Below are positions 18,901 through 28,643 of a stretch of 64,000 nucleotides of DNA, piece after piece. The translations under genes were made by a program, and so were the position numbers. A model generated the notes under the pieces. That model was not told the origin of the DNA and made no database searches. It saw only the letters and a list, made by a program, of their open reading frames with translations. Source of the stretch: Pseudoalteromonas aurantia 208. Its GTDB lineage: Bacteria > Pseudomonadota > Gammaproteobacteria > Enterobacterales > Alteromonadaceae. Each line of letters opens with the position of its first letter. Within the stretch, counting starts at the first letter, position 1. The DNA is taken from positions 124,001-188,000 of the forward strand of contig NZ_AQGV01000013.1 in the NCBI RefSeq assembly GCF_014858725.1, given 5' to 3'.

Positions 18901-21503
18901 AAGATATAATCAATGTATTGTTGCTCCTTATGATAAATACCTATGGCACAAAAATCACAAGGGAGTGTTTTGGTTAAGTGGTTATAAATCGTTTCACAAA
19001 TTGCCTGCATATCGTACGTTGCAGCAACTTCTTTTCCAACCTCACCCAGCACAACAATATCCTTGGTCCGTTGTGCCACCTTGTACTCTAGTTTCAAACT
19101 TGCTTTGCGCAATCGATGCAAACGCAATGCAAATGCCCCAATCAGCAACAAACTGACTCCAACCGGCAATGATATTTGAAACCATAACGTCTGATACCAC
19201 GCTGGTACCTTAATAATATGCAAGGCTATTCCATCGCGGTTCCAAACACCATGGTTATTACTGCCTTGAACTTTAAACTGATACTCGCCTGGCGGTAAGT
19301 CTCGGAAATTGGCGATATGACTTGCAGAAACATCACTCCAGCTATCGTTATACCCTTCTAACCAGACTCGGTATCGATTGTCTTCCGTTGCTTGATAGTC
19401 TAAAGCAGCATATTGAATAGTAATTGAACTATGCTCGGCTTCTAATATCAGCGGCATTTTTGCATGATTAACGACCTGCCCATCCACCTTTACTTGTGTA
19501 AACACCAGTTGCGGTGCCGCCGTATTAACTGTGACTTTTTGAGGCTCAAAGCGCGTGATCCCATCAATACTGCCAAATAAAATATGCCCTTGTGAAAACA
19601 CCAATGAGTTTGTTAAAAAATGATTATTTGCTAAACCATCATTGGTTGTAAACTGATGGAATACACCATTGACAGTATCTAGTTTTAACACCCCGCTTGA
19701 GGTGGCCAGCCACAAAAACCCTGCATTATCTGCCACTATAGATTGTACAGAAAAGCTCGACTCTGACGTTGTATTAGAATAGCGCTGAAATTGCTTAGAT
19801 AATAAATCAAAACTGGTTATCCCATTGTTAGTGGCGAACCAAATTTTACTCTCATGTTGCATTACAAAATTAATGTAGTTGTCACTTAAACTATGCTCAT
19901 CCTTTTGCATAATATATTGGCGCTGCGTCTCTTTTTCATGATCAAGCATGAACACACCGTCGCCCTCAGTACCGACCCATGTGTTTTGCTGGCTATCATT
20001 AAAGACAAAACTAGGATCGATATTTTGCAAATGCTCAGAGTATTCTTGTGTACTTAAATCCCAACGCACAACGCGATTATTTCCTGAGATAACTAGCCAG
20101 GCATACCCCAGTTTGTCAAAACTAATTTGCTCTACTGAATGCCGTTGATTTTTAAGCCAAAACAAAGGAATTTGCTGCAACTTATTATTAACTTCATCCA
20201 CCCGATATAGTCCATAATTAGTTCCCGCGTATAAATCTCCTTTTTTATTTCGTGCTAAGCTGTGTACTCGTAATCGATAGTTCCCTGTTAACGCTTCACG
20301 CGTGGCAAAAGGCGTAAATTGCGATTTACCATCAAAATGTACAAGCCCACGTCCAGTTCCCAACCAAACTCCACCTTGTTGAGCCGTCGCCATTGAGAGT
20401 ACTTGGTTAAAAAGTCCAGAGAGCAAATAATCTTGTAGGTAGTTTTTATGCGAAACAAAAGCAGGGGGATGTGGAAAAACTTTAATAACGCCAGAGTAAC
20501 GTGTAGCGGCCCACAATAAACCGGTATCATCCACCAACACTTGTCGTATATCTCGATTATGCAACTGCGCCTCAGCCCCCGAATATGCATCCGACATAAA
20601 CTTACGTTGTCTTGGAGAAAATCGGTACACCCCAGCAAAGGTACTTAGTAAAATATCACCTTCATGGTGCAGTAAACTTGTCACACTTGGCAACCCTTGC
20701 GTTGCCAAGTTATAGGTTTGATAATCACCCGTTGTAGGGTCAAATAGCCCGAAACTGCTGCGTGTGGCAACCCAAAGTTGTCCTAACGAATCAACAGAGA
20801 CTTGCCTGACTTCAGAATGATCCAAAGATCCCGGTGCGACATTAAATCCAGTGAATGTATTGTCTTTTCTATTTAATCGATACAAGCCATTCGATGTTCC
20901 TGCCCAAATACCACCTTGCAGATCTTCGGTGATGCTCCACACACGGTTGTTCCCAATACTATTGATATCTTGTTCATCATGTGTAAAACGTTGAAAGCTA
21001 CCGTGTTCTGGATTAAAGCGATTTAATCCACCGCCATTTGTCCCAACCCATAATGTCCCATCACGACTTTCAAACAAAGATTGTACTTTATCAGCACCCA
21101 ATGAATTGGGGTTGTTAGGATCATACTTAAAATGCTGAAAATCACGCTTTCCTTTAAATAGATTTAACCCTCCTCCCCAAGTACCCGCCCACAGTTGCCT
21201 TTTACTGTCGAATAGCAGCACACCCACACTGTTGGCCGATAACGAAGCTGCATATTCAGGGTCGTGTTTGAAAGAGGTAAACTGATACCCATCATAACGC
21301 AAAATACCATCAGCGCTCCCAAACCACATAAACCCTTGATGATCTTTAGTGACGGCGTAAATTTGAGGGTTAGTTAAGCCATTATAGGTTGAAATGTTCT
21401 CTATCTTTGGTGCGTAATTCGAGCCTTTTTGTAGACCAAATGCATATGTTGTCAACAACAATGCACAGACCAGTGCCATATTAAAACGCAAAAGCAGTTT
21501 CAT
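15930..21503 (-). CDS. Hybrid sensor kinase: periplasmic beta-propeller, Y_Y_Y, GAF, PAS, HisKA, HATPase, REC, REC, HPt
   Basis: This 1857-residue inner-membrane phosphorelay protein has a signal peptide (about 1-23), then about 14 propeller repeats of the Reg_prop kind (WxGTxxGL patterns) to about 690. A Y_Y_Y domain (about 700-770), one transmembrane helix (about 775-797), GAF (about 815-960) and PAS (about 985-1110) follow. HisKA has H1137 in SHEIRTP; the HATPase has N and G boxes ([10 protein letters not shown]). The first receiver-like domain (about 1370-1490) lacks a clear DD/D/K set, while the second is canonical with D1555. HPt H1706 is in AHTLKGT. Unlike classical hybrid two-component systems of Bacteroidetes there is no AraC output, so phosphate must pass to another protein. 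Ligand unknown. Confidence 0.93.
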   Translation of the reverse strand: MKLLLRFNMALVCALLLTTYAFGLQKGSNYAPKIENISTYNGLTNPQIYAVTKDHQGFMWFGSADGILRYDGYQFTSFKHDPEYAASLSANSVGVLLFDSKRQLWAGTWGGGLNLFKGKRDFQHFKYDPNNPNSLGADKVQSLFESRDGTLWVGTNGGGLNRFNPEHGSFQRFTHDEQDINSIGNNRVWSITEDLQGGIWAGTSNGLYRLNRKDNTFTGFNVAPGSLDHSEVRQVSVDSLGQLWVATRSSFGLFDPTTGDYQTYNLATQGLPSVTSLLHHEGDILLSTFAGVYRFSPRQRKFMSDAYSGAEAQLHNRDIRQVLVDDTGLLWAATRYSGVIKVFPHPPAFVSHKNYLQDYLLSGLFNQVLSMATAQQGGVWLGTGRGLVHFDGKSQFTPFATREALTGNYRLRVHSLARNKKGDLYAGTNYGLYRVDEVNNKLQQIPLFWLKNQRHSVEQISFDKLGYAWLVISGNNRVVRWDLSTQEYSEHLQNIDPSFVFNDSQQNTWVGTEGDGVFMLDHEKETQRQYIMQKDEHSLSDNYINFVMQHESKIWFATNNGITSFDLLSKQFQRYSNTTSESSFSVQSIVADNAGFLWLATSSGVLKLDTVNGVFHQFTTNDGLANNHFLTNSLVFSQGHILFGSIDGITRFEPQKVTVNTAAPQLVFTQVKVDGQVVNHAKMPLILEAEHSSITIQYAALDYQATEDNRYRVWLEGYNDSWSDVSASHIANFRDLPPGEYQFKVQGSNNHGVWNRDGIALHIIKVPAWYQTLWFQISLPVGVSLLLIGAFALRLHRLRKASLKLEYKVAQRTKDIVVLGEVGKEVAATYDMQAICETIYNHLTKTLPCDFCAIGIYHKEQQYIDYIFAVQTGEPFDALISQTNVTHSADAYCVSHAEEFYADNDTKWQGYGLQPSISLNGEHTKTVFCAPLIVEGHVLGVFTVQSDIEYAYKETQLSILRVVGNHLAVALANSLSYSELKEAEQRLELAMQGANAGTWEWDCHSGLLVTNSIWSTMLGYLDGELESRFGTSIARWRQLTHPDDIEHAEAALNDHIKGKTDTYRCEFRMRTATGEWKWMLGIGRCVDLQTGLGRKEVFGINMDISDAKQLEVALKKAKETAESATQAKSDFLSNMSHEIRTPMNAIIGMSYLALETELDRKQRNYVEKIHRSGESLLGIINDILDFSKIEAGKLDIECVPFCLEQTVADSVDLLSIKAREKALIFNVLLDPILPEYVKGDPLRITQILLNLGSNAIKFTPKQGEVTIDIKLVEQGHDTIDVAVAVIDSGIGMTVEQQQRLFHSFSQADTSTTRKYGGTGLGLAICKNLVELMGGQISCQSTVEIGSTFSFNVQLQVDPSQNRNLTKLLISGALILDDNQFSGRATSLYLQQLGVAARCAAPEELQELTSQILSTELLCIDEQAQKQYDIIEFSRSLCPTLPIIIMCQYDCDHAEQQFSSWSNIAFITKPIFATALRKVIYQLLDIPIESTVQSGEKAVVPSLRGAKLLLVEDNDLNQELAVALLNKQGIDVCVAEHGQQALEMLEGQEFDGILMDCQMPVMDGYEATRAIRLQAQYAALPIIAMTANVMSESQQEIVECGMNDIIVKPINVIKMIDTLSKWIQVDSSKTGTLESAVEGDDVSYLFAHITTLDYQAGLAISSGDSGLYHKLLKRFYDKQQHFSAAFAAALNDVHTEKDCQSALRYAHTLKGTAGNIGATQIQHEASNLETACTQHSATLEPYILAVEKALASLLPELADVLKVLEAEVTYNQKENPGLKDISLDESQVQTLLAQLNDLIVESNIEASDKVVELATLLQYTDYKIPLLKIGEVIDEYDFDEAKELLSAFEYCHEKVELE

Positions 21504-21798
21504 TCACTACATTCCTTATACTTTGTCATGTTGATGAACTGCTTTACGCTCACTTTGCATCTATGTACAAAATCAGCATCACCAACTAAAGTTATGATTA
21601 ACTTCGGTTTACTTGCAATAATATTATTCTGTTATTCGTACTATCGCGTTACACCTATAGACACATAATAATAACATGTGCAAAATAAAACCAAGTAAAA
21701 ATTGCCTATCAATTGCTCAGTTAAGCCGTCGAGTAGTTCAAATATTATAGATTCCGCATGTAAACACATGCCATGAACAGACCTATACGGAGCATTTT

Positions 21799-23319
21799 AT
21801 GGTCAATATTCAATCATCACAGCCGCTGACGGTACTCATTGTCGAGCCCTTTGAAACTATTAGAACCATGATAGCGAATGTGCTCAATCAACTTTCAAAT
21901 ATCGTGATTATTCAAAGCTCGAATGCTAGCGATGCATTAGAAAAACTGGAATACAACGACATTGGATTGATCATTGCTGAATGGCAACTACCAACGCTCT
22001 CGGGTATCGAATTTTTAAAAAAAGTGCGTACTAACACTCGAACTGCCAAAATCCCCTTTGTTATGACCTCAGCGACGATTGAACAATCTCATGTTGTACA
22101 AGCAATTCAATGCGGTGTATCGGAATACGTAGTTAAGCCTTTCTCAAGCAAAATCCTCAAATCCCGATTACAAAGAGCCCTAACAAAACCGGTTCGCCCA
22201 TGTAAAGAAACGCCTGAATCAACAGAATCGACGGAACAAAATAATGATCTACATGTGCTCATTGTGGATGACGTCGCCGACAATATTAAAATCATTAGCG
22301 ATATCTTACGAAAAGACTATAAAGTAAAAGCTGCATTGAATGGTAAAAAGGCCCTGCAAATTTGTGCGAAAGACCCCCAGCCCGATATTATTCTACTCGA
22401 TATCATGATGCCTGACATGGATGGGTTAGAGGTCTGTCGACGCTTGAAAGACGACCCAAGTACGCAACATATTACCGTGATTTTCTTATCTGCACTTGAG
22501 CAGACTGAACACATCGTTAAAGGGTTAGAATTGGGTGCGGTAGACTACATCACAAAACCAGCAAATCCCGCGATTGTTAAATCAAGAGTACAGGCACATT
22601 GTCGTAGTATTGAATCGAATCGCCTAATGCGCGCACAAATAGATACCATGTTAGAAAATGCACGTTTACGTGATGAATTTGACTCTGTTAACCAAACAGA
22701 ATTAGTGAAACCCATCGCTGACATTAAACACTCAACCTCACAACTGGCTGCCAACTTGCACGAGCCAGAAAAAGCACAGCAATATATCGATTTCATTCAA
22801 CAAAGTTGTGCAGCATTGCAACTCCATGTTGATAGCACTGCTTCGCTCAACAAAATAGAACGTAAAGAGTATCAATTCAAACCACAAAAGCAAAACTTCA
22901 CTACCGTATTAAAAGATGCATTAGGACACGTTTCCGAAATAGTGAAGCGCAAACAGATAAAAGTACACAATACCGAGAATACTGACTGTCACTTTAATGG
23001 CGAATACGCAATCACCCACGCCTTACTTACGCACTTGCTAAAAAATGCACTGGAAGGTACACGCAGCGATCCATCCATACAACTCAGTGCAACACAAAAT
23101 GATAAATATGTGGTATTTAAAATACATAATCCTGATCCGGTTCCAGAACCAATACGAGGGCAATTTTTTGATAAATTTGTGACTTATGGCAAACCAGATC
23201 ATGCCGGAATTGGTACCTATACCGCCAAATTACTCACAGAAATCCAGGGAGGGTTTATTGAATATAGAACCGATGATAACTTAGGTACTGAGGTGTTCGT
23301 TAGTTTACCATTGGCTTAG
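21799..23319 (+). CDS. Two-receiver protein with C-terminal histidine-kinase-like ATPase
   Basis: A 506-residue cytoplasmic signalling protein. REC1 (about 10-125) has Glu61 (IIAEWQLP) where the phosphoacceptor Asp should be. REC2 (about 153-270) is canonical, with VDD, D201 in LLDIMMPDMDG and K in ITKPA. A helical segment then aligns with HisKA, but the usual His is Thr300 (NQTELVKPI). The C-terminal ATPase-like domain has an N box (HLLKNALEGT) and the FFDKFVTYGK-GIGTYTAK block typical of receiver-linked ATPases. It is divergent from the large hybrid kinase with 295 bp between them, so the kinase HPt may phosphorylate D201. The ATG has GGAG upstream. Confidence 0.88.
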   Translation: MVNIQSSQPLTVLIVEPFETIRTMIANVLNQLSNIVIIQSSNASDALEKLEYNDIGLIIAEWQLPTLSGIEFLKKVRTNTRTAKIPFVMTSATIEQSHVVQAIQCGVSEYVVKPFSSKILKSRLQRALTKPVRPCKETPESTESTEQNNDLHVLIVDDVADNIKIISDILRKDYKVKAALNGKKALQICAKDPQPDIILLDIMMPDMDGLEVCRRLKDDPSTQHITVIFLSALEQTEHIVKGLELGAVDYITKPANPAIVKSRVQAHCRSIESNRLMRAQIDTMLENARLRDEFDSVNQTELVKPIADIKHSTSQLAANLHEPEKAQQYIDFIQQSCAALQLHVDSTASLNKIERKEYQFKPQKQNFTTVLKDALGHVSEIVKRKQIKVHNTENTDCHFNGEYAITHALLTHLLKNALEGTRSDPSIQLSATQNDKYVVFKIHNPDPVPEPIRGQFFDKFVTYGKPDHAGIGTYTAKLLTEIQGGFIEYRTDDNLGTEVFVSLPLA

Positions 23320-23383
23320 GCAAGACATGTTATTTGGCATGCAAGCAACACAGCATCGGGAGAATTTAAGGCGTAATAAATAC

Positions 23384-23412
23384 AAAAAAACCCTAAACGA
23401 AGTTTAGGGTTT
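23384..23412 (-). terminator. Intrinsic terminator of the Phe/Thr tRNA operon
   Basis: An 11-bp stem (AAACCCTAAAC / GTTTAGGGTTT) with a 3-nt loop is followed on the minus strand by a run of T. It lies 7 bp beyond the last tRNA and may also stop the convergent receiver gene. Confidence 0.85.
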
Positions 23413-23418
23413 AAAATA

Positions 23419-23494
23419 TGGTGCCCAGAGGCGGAATCGAACCACCGACACGAGGATTTTCAATCCTCTGCTCTACCGACTGAGCTATCTGGGC
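23419..23494 (-). tRNA. tRNA-Phe(GAA), copy 3 in transcription order
   Basis: 76 nt including encoded CCA; 7-bp acceptor stem GCCCAGA/TCTGGGC; anticodon loop TTGAAAA gives anticodon GAA; GTTCGAT T-loop. Confidence 0.97.
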
Positions 23495-23521
23495 AAATTT
23501 TTTAGCTTAAGCCTAATTAAA

Positions 23522-23597
<76 letters not shown>

Positions 23598-23608
23598 ACA
23601 CTTAATCA

Positions 23609-23684
23609 TGGTGCCCAGAGGCGGAATCGAACCACCGACACGAGGATTTTCAATCCTCTGCTCTACCGACTGAGCTATCTGGGC
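23609..23684 (-). tRNA. tRNA-Phe(GAA), middle copy
   Basis: Identical to the other two tRNA-Phe copies of this operon, 76 nt with encoded CCA and anticodon GAA. It is separated from the tRNA-Thr at 23522-23597 by only 11 nt. Confidence 0.97.
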
Positions 23685-23722
23685 AAAAATTGTTGCTTGT
23701 GTTTTAATTCCTAGCGAGGAAA

Positions 23723-23798
<76 letters not shown>

Positions 23799-23809
23799 AC
23801 ACTTAATCA

Positions 23810-23885
23810 TGGTGCCCAGAGGCGGAATCGAACCACCGACACGAGGATTTTCAATCCTCTGCTCTACCGACTGAGCTATCTGGGC
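23810..23885 (-). tRNA. tRNA-Phe(GAA), first in the operon
   Basis: 76 nt with encoded CCA and anticodon GAA. It is promoter-proximal and lies 9 nt downstream of the predicted -10 element. Confidence 0.97.
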
Positions 23886-23894
23886 GTGCGGCGT

Positions 23895-23923
23895 ATTAAA
23901 CGGGTTTTGCCCTTTTAAGTCAA
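23895..23923 (-). promoter_or_regulatory. Sigma-70 promoter of the Phe/Thr tRNA operon
   Basis: On the minus strand a -35 TTGACT (23918-23923), a 17-bp spacer and a -10 TTTAAT (23895-23900) are followed by a GC-rich discriminator ACGCCGC. That discriminator is typical of stringently controlled stable-RNA promoters. Confidence 0.75.
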
Positions 23924-24169
23924 CTTTTTTTTCAAACTTCTGTTTGATTGAATACTTTTCAAACAAAGCTTTTTATTTCTTAACCGAATTGGCTGAGTTT
24001 TAAACAGAGTTATTTGCAATAACATTCGTTAAGTTAACCTCATTTTATGATGAAAACATCCGATATATCGCAAAAACGTAGAGAAAAAACCATCAGACAG
24101 TGGTAGGATTGGCGGTATATTAAGCTTAAGTTCGCTATAAGATCGTGTCGCGAAATATCGGAACATTTC

Positions 24170-27010
24170 ATGCAAAATTCTTCATCAATAAAAATAGCAG
24201 GGCTACTGCCTCTGATACTTATGATTGCTGTCATCACTGGCGCTATTTGCGCTACAGCGGCCTATATGATGCCAAAAGCAACCATAGTCACGGCACCTAA
24301 TATACAAAAACAAGCCGACGAACTCGCATTACCGCTTGCCAATATAATGATGAAAACAGGTTTTGGCCAAGCAAAGCAAATTTTACAAGCCATCAAAGAG
24401 GGCGCCCCCAATATAGATATCTATCTATATAGCTCAACCGGTATGGCTGAACCCTCTCTGATTTTTCAAACCAGCAATGTTCCCGTGGCCGCGATTTCAC
24501 AGCAAAAGAAAATCGCCGAAGGTGGTACAATTACAATATATAAACCACTGAAATTAGATGGCCAAGCTATTGGCGAGTTAATTTTACGTCGCCACTCAAA
24601 CGCAGCAACGAAAAGCCCGCTAATAGGGTATATTCTGTTTGTATTGGCACTGATATGTGCTTTTATACTGGCTGTGGTGGCTAAAAAACGTATTGTCTCG
24701 CAACTTAATGGTGATACTAAGAAGCTAGAAGCCGAATTAAAGCTTGTCGTTGATAAACAAGACTACCGTGTACATTTAAATAGTGATTTAGGTTTCGGCC
24801 TCGAAAGTATTGCTTTCGCTATCAACAATGTTTTACATCAAGTGCAGTCGGTGATTGATAACAATCAAGAATCACAAAAAGAGCTAAAACAATTACAAAC
24901 TAGCCTTGAAACAGAAGTTCAAGCTCGTACGCTTGCATTAGAAAAAGCCACGCTCAACGCTGAGCGTGCCAATGACGCAAAAACCACATTTTTAGCGACA
25001 ATGAGCCACGAGATCAGAACACCAATGAATGGCGTAATTGGTACTATCGATCTGCTGCGTCAAACTGAATTAGATGGTGCACAGCACCGATTAACCACGA
25101 TTATCCGTGATTCAGCGTTTTCTCTGCTAGGGATCTTAGATGACATTTTAGATTTCTCTAAAATTGAAGCCGGCAAACTCCAAATAGACAATAGCGTATT
25201 CTCTGTCTCAGAAACAATAGAAGAAGTAGCTCGTGTATTATCATCTGTCGCTAAAAAAAGAAAACTAGACTTGGAACTGGCTATCGCACCTGATATTCCC
25301 AATAACCTAGTTGGTGATACCGTCCGCGTTCGCCAAGTTTTGTATAACCTGTGCAGTAACGCAATTAAGTTCACCACCACTGAAGCTAACCGCCAAGGAT
25401 TTGTCAAAATCAGCGTCGAAGTTGCGCAAAATACATCGGAACATTACACCTTGCGTTTTCGCGTAACGGATAATGGTAAAGGTATGACGCAAACTCAATT
25501 ACGTGAAATATTTAACCCATTTATTCAGGCTGAAGGGTCTATCACCCGTGAATTTGGGGGCACAGGTCTGGGTTTATCAATTTGTAAAAGTCTCATTGAA
25601 TTAATGCTCGGTTCTATACAGGTAAACAGCGATATTGGTATGGGCAGTGAGTTTGTTGTTGAACTGCCATTTAGCACACAAGGTAAAGTGGAATACGCGC
25701 ATAAGAGCAAACTTGAGCAACGCAGAGTTGTTGTTCTGACGAACAACAATGATAGGCGTAATATATTGTGTCGTTATTTATCTTTCATGGGCGCAAACAC
25801 CGTTGCTCTGGGCTCAATGGACGAATTTGATGAGTTTCAATATCAAGAAAAAGTTATTTGGGTTTTAGATGGACTCGAAGGTATGGCTCCGGTCAACGAT
25901 CAATTACGGTCTTTACTGTATTCATTGGAAAATAACAAACAGCAAGTTATTGTGCTTAGTACTATGGATGAAGCCGCAGTCAATCATCAAAATATTTTCT
26001 ACCTTAATGCGGCGCCACTCTGTAAAAGCTCATTTATGACGTCAGTCATGGTTGCCGCAGGGCTCCATAAGCCTAAAGCATTGAAACCTTCAAAAAGTAT
26101 GAATACTTACCTGAACGTCGACCAAGCACGTGCTGAAAACAAGTTAGTACTGTTGGTTGAAGATAATGTACTTAACCAGCAAGTGTTAACAGACCAACTA
26201 CATTTACTGGGTTATGGTGTCGAAGTTGCTGAAAACGGTGAAGAAGGTTTAGAAGTATGGCAAAAAGGTAACTTCCCGATTATTCTCACGGATTTACATA
26301 TGCCAAAAATGTCAGGATATGACATGGTTACGCAGATCAGAGATATTGCTGAGCAAAGTGCAGATATCAATGCTCAGCCGTATATTATTGCTGTGACTGC
26401 TAATGCATTAAAAGGTGAGAGGGAGCGCTGCATTGCAACAGGCATGAATGACTATATTACCAAGCCAGTTGAATTAAATGTATTAGAGGCCACCCTATTG
26501 AAGTGGCAAGAAAAGCACGCAAAAGACTTGCCTACGCCAGCAGCTCAATCCACGTCGGTTGAAAATGAATCTGCGAGTGTGAATGCCGAGGATACCGTTG
26601 ACATGTCGCAAGGTGACAATATTAACGAATTAGCGGCGCTTAGTGAAAGCGCTCCCCCGGTTAACTTAGAAACCTTAAATAAATACGTAAACCATGACGA
26701 AGCCAAACAGCTTAGATTTTTCCGAATGTATTTAGAACAAAGCAGCATGCTAACAAGAGAAGTCAATGGTGCAGTGATCTCTATGGATCAAAACAGTATT
26801 GTTGAAGCATGCCATCAACTTAAATCCATTTCAAACACCATTGGTGCTGAAAAGGTTGCCGAGACGGCAATCGAGTTTGAACGTCAATGTAAAGAAAATG
26901 ACTTATCCGCGGATCAATTAATTGCGTTGCGGGACAGGCTTGACCACGACTACGCAGAAGCCACTGCATTTATTCAATCTCATTTACAGCAAGCTGCAAT
27001 GAGTGAATAA
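24170..27010 (+). CDS. Hybrid sensor histidine kinase, HisKA-HATPase-REC-HPt (BarA-like layout)
   Basis: A 946-residue inner-membrane kinase. Two transmembrane helices (about 9-33 and 152-172) flank a periplasmic sensing segment of about 120 residues. A HAMP-like and coiled-coil linker follows, then HisKA with H280 in SHEIRTP and HATPase with GTGLGLSIC. A receiver-like domain (about 520-640) has lost the acidic cluster and acceptor Asp. A canonical receiver follows with D708 (LTDLHMP), then HPt with H882 (CHQLKS). The domain order recalls BarA/ArcB-type tripartite kinases, but the degenerate extra receiver differs. No response regulator lies next to it. The input signal is unknown. Confidence 0.92.
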   Translation: MQNSSSIKIAGLLPLILMIAVITGAICATAAYMMPKATIVTAPNIQKQADELALPLANIMMKTGFGQAKQILQAIKEGAPNIDIYLYSSTGMAEPSLIFQTSNVPVAAISQQKKIAEGGTITIYKPLKLDGQAIGELILRRHSNAATKSPLIGYILFVLALICAFILAVVAKKRIVSQLNGDTKKLEAELKLVVDKQDYRVHLNSDLGFGLESIAFAINNVLHQVQSVIDNNQESQKELKQLQTSLETEVQARTLALEKATLNAERANDAKTTFLATMSHEIRTPMNGVIGTIDLLRQTELDGAQHRLTTIIRDSAFSLLGILDDILDFSKIEAGKLQIDNSVFSVSETIEEVARVLSSVAKKRKLDLELAIAPDIPNNLVGDTVRVRQVLYNLCSNAIKFTTTEANRQGFVKISVEVAQNTSEHYTLRFRVTDNGKGMTQTQLREIFNPFIQAEGSITREFGGTGLGLSICKSLIELMLGSIQVNSDIGMGSEFVVELPFSTQGKVEYAHKSKLEQRRVVVLTNNNDRRNILCRYLSFMGANTVALGSMDEFDEFQYQEKVIWVLDGLEGMAPVNDQLRSLLYSLENNKQQVIVLSTMDEAAVNHQNIFYLNAAPLCKSSFMTSVMVAAGLHKPKALKPSKSMNTYLNVDQARAENKLVLLVEDNVLNQQVLTDQLHLLGYGVEVAENGEEGLEVWQKGNFPIILTDLHMPKMSGYDMVTQIRDIAEQSADINAQPYIIAVTANALKGERERCIATGMNDYITKPVELNVLEATLLKWQEKHAKDLPTPAAQSTSVENESASVNAEDTVDMSQGDNINELAALSESAPPVNLETLNKYVNHDEAKQLRFFRMYLEQSSMLTREVNGAVISMDQNSIVEACHQLKSISNTIGAEKVAETAIEFERQCKENDLSADQLIALRDRLDHDYAEATAFIQSHLQQAAMSE

Positions 27011-27030
27011 ACACGCTACCCAAGATAAAT

Positions 27031-27055
27031 AAAAGGCGCTTAACCGCGCCTTTTC
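27031..27055 (+). terminator. Intrinsic terminator after the hybrid kinase
   Basis: A 9-bp stem AAAAGGCGC/GCGCCTTTT with a 6-nt loop, followed by a short T-rich stretch, lies 20 bp after the stop codon. Confidence 0.8.
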
Positions 27056-27212
27056 GTTCAAACCAAATTAACCCAACATATTGCAATAGCTGAATGGCTT
27101 AGAAATTCGACTAAATTTTGATATATGCTCTGTCTATATGCGCAAGTATTAATACCGGAACGCCTGATTTAATGCGTTATATTTTATTAAAATTGTACAT
27201 GCACACATTCAG

Positions 27213-27392
27213 TTATTCATACCAAAGCATATAGAGTAGCTTTATCACCAGCGACACCATAACAAGCGGGAATATATATTTGCTATAACGCTGCATTTTA
27301 TCTAAGCCCATCTTCTGTTGGTACCTCTCCAACAATGGCACCAATACCAACAAAGCAACAAATAAACCACCTAAGATAACGAATATGTTCAT
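27213..27392 (-). CDS. Small two-helix membrane protein, hypothetical
   Basis: 59 residues from the ATG at 27392, which has GTGAG about 7 nt upstream; a GTG four codons earlier is that same Shine-Dalgarno. It has two hydrophobic segments (about 2-20 and 40-57) separated by a charged loop with QQKMGLDKMQRYSKY. I recognise no function. It stands alone between the hybrid kinase and the oad operon. Confidence 0.6.
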   Translation of the reverse strand: MNIFVILGGLFVALLVLVPLLERYQQKMGLDKMQRYSKYIFPLVMVSLVIKLLYMLWYE

Positions 27393-27444
27393 GGTAATGC
27401 TCACAAAAATATAATGAGCCTGTTATATCATAAATAGCAGGTAC

Positions 27445-27470
27445 AAAAAAAGCGCAGCCTGAACTGCGCA
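27445..27470 (-). terminator. Intrinsic terminator of the oadGAB operon
   Basis: On the minus strand a GC-rich stem CTGCGC/GCGCAG is followed by seven T, 35 bp past the oadB stop codon. Confidence 0.85.
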
Positions 27471-27504
27471 GTCGGTTGGAGTCTTATTGTTTGTTTTGTT
27501 TCGC

Positions 27505-28635
27505 TTAGCCTACTAAAGCAAGTAAAATACCTGCGGCAACAGCGCTGCCCAATACACCCGCTACATTTGGGCCCATTGCGTGCATTAATAAAAAGTTATG
27601 TGGATTACTTTCAAGACCTACCTTATTAACGACTCTAGCAGCCATCGGGACCGCCGATACTCCAGCAGCGCCAACCAGTGGGTTTATCGGGTTGCTCGAC
27701 AAACGATTCATTATTTTTGCCATATAAACACCCGATGCGGTACCAATAGAGAAAGCAAGTGCCCCCAGTAACAAAATACCTAAGGTCTCTACAGTCAAAA
27801 AGTGCTCTGCGGCAAGCTTTGAACCAACAGCCAAACCTAAGAATATGGTTGTTATGTTAATTAACTCATTTTGCGCTGTGTTACTCAATCTATCAACCAC
27901 ACCACACTCTCGCATTAAGTTTCCTAAACAAAACATACCAACAAGCGGTGTTGCCGACGGCAGAAATAAAATAGTGAGACTAAGTACCATTAATGGAAAT
28001 AGTATTTTTTCTTTTTTCGACACAACTCTTAATTGTGGCATTGCAATAGAGCGCTCTTGCGGTGTAGTTAACAGACGCATAATTGGAGGCTGAATGATTG
28101 GTACCAATGCCATGTAAGAATAAGCCGCGACTGCAATGGCGCCTAGCAGTTCAGGGGCGAGTTTAGATGCTAAGAAAATAGCCGTTGGGCCATCAGCTCC
28201 ACCTATAATCGCAATCGCCGACGCATCCTTTAATGTAAATTCGAAACCGGGCACGTAATTTAGCGCAATCGCACCAAATAATGTCGCAAAAATACCAAAC
28301 TGCGCAGCCGCGCCAAGCAACAGCATACGCGGATTAGCAATCAACGCACTAAAATCAGTCATTGCGCCAACGCCCATAAATATCAGCAATGGAAACACGC
28401 CACTGTCGATACCAATATAATAAACGTAATATAATAAGCCCCCTGGTTCAGCAAGCCCAGCGACAGGGATGTTTGTTAAAATAGCACCAAAACCAATCGG
28501 TACTAATAGTAATGGCTCAAACCCTTTGGCTATTGCCAAATAGAGTAAGCCGCACCCAACGGCCATCATTATCAGTGTTGGAATCGTAAAATTGGCAATG
28601 CCTGTGGCTTGCCATAAATTTAATAACCCGTCCAT
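27505..28635 (-). CDS. oadB: Oxaloacetate decarboxylase beta subunit, sodium pump
   Basis: A 376-residue polytopic membrane protein of normal family length. It carries the conserved [10 protein letters not shown] segment that holds the sodium-binding Asp, and the C-terminal [19 protein letters not shown] and [15 protein letters not shown] blocks. It decarboxylates carboxybiotin delivered by OadA and couples this to Na+ export. It lies 8 bp downstream of oadA and ends the operon. Confidence 0.96.
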   Translation of the reverse strand: MDGLLNLWQATGIANFTIPTLIMMAVGCGLLYLAIAKGFEPLLLVPIGFGAILTNIPVAGLAEPGGLLYYVYYIGIDSGVFPLLIFMGVGAMTDFSALIANPRMLLLGAAAQFGIFATLFGAIALNYVPGFEFTLKDASAIAIIGGADGPTAIFLASKLAPELLGAIAVAAYSYMALVPIIQPPIMRLLTTPQERSIAMPQLRVVSKKEKILFPLMVLSLTILFLPSATPLVGMFCLGNLMRECGVVDRLSNTAQNELINITTIFLGLAVGSKLAAEHFLTVETLGILLLGALAFSIGTASGVYMAKIMNRLSSNPINPLVGAAGVSAVPMAARVVNKVGLESNPHNFLLMHAMGPNVAGVLGSAVAAGILLALVG

Positions 28636-28643
28636 ACCAACTC

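Noticed and set aside
21504..21798. Possible promoter or operator structure between the divergent signalling genes
   Set aside because: No convincing -35/-10 pair or repeat could be supported by eye.
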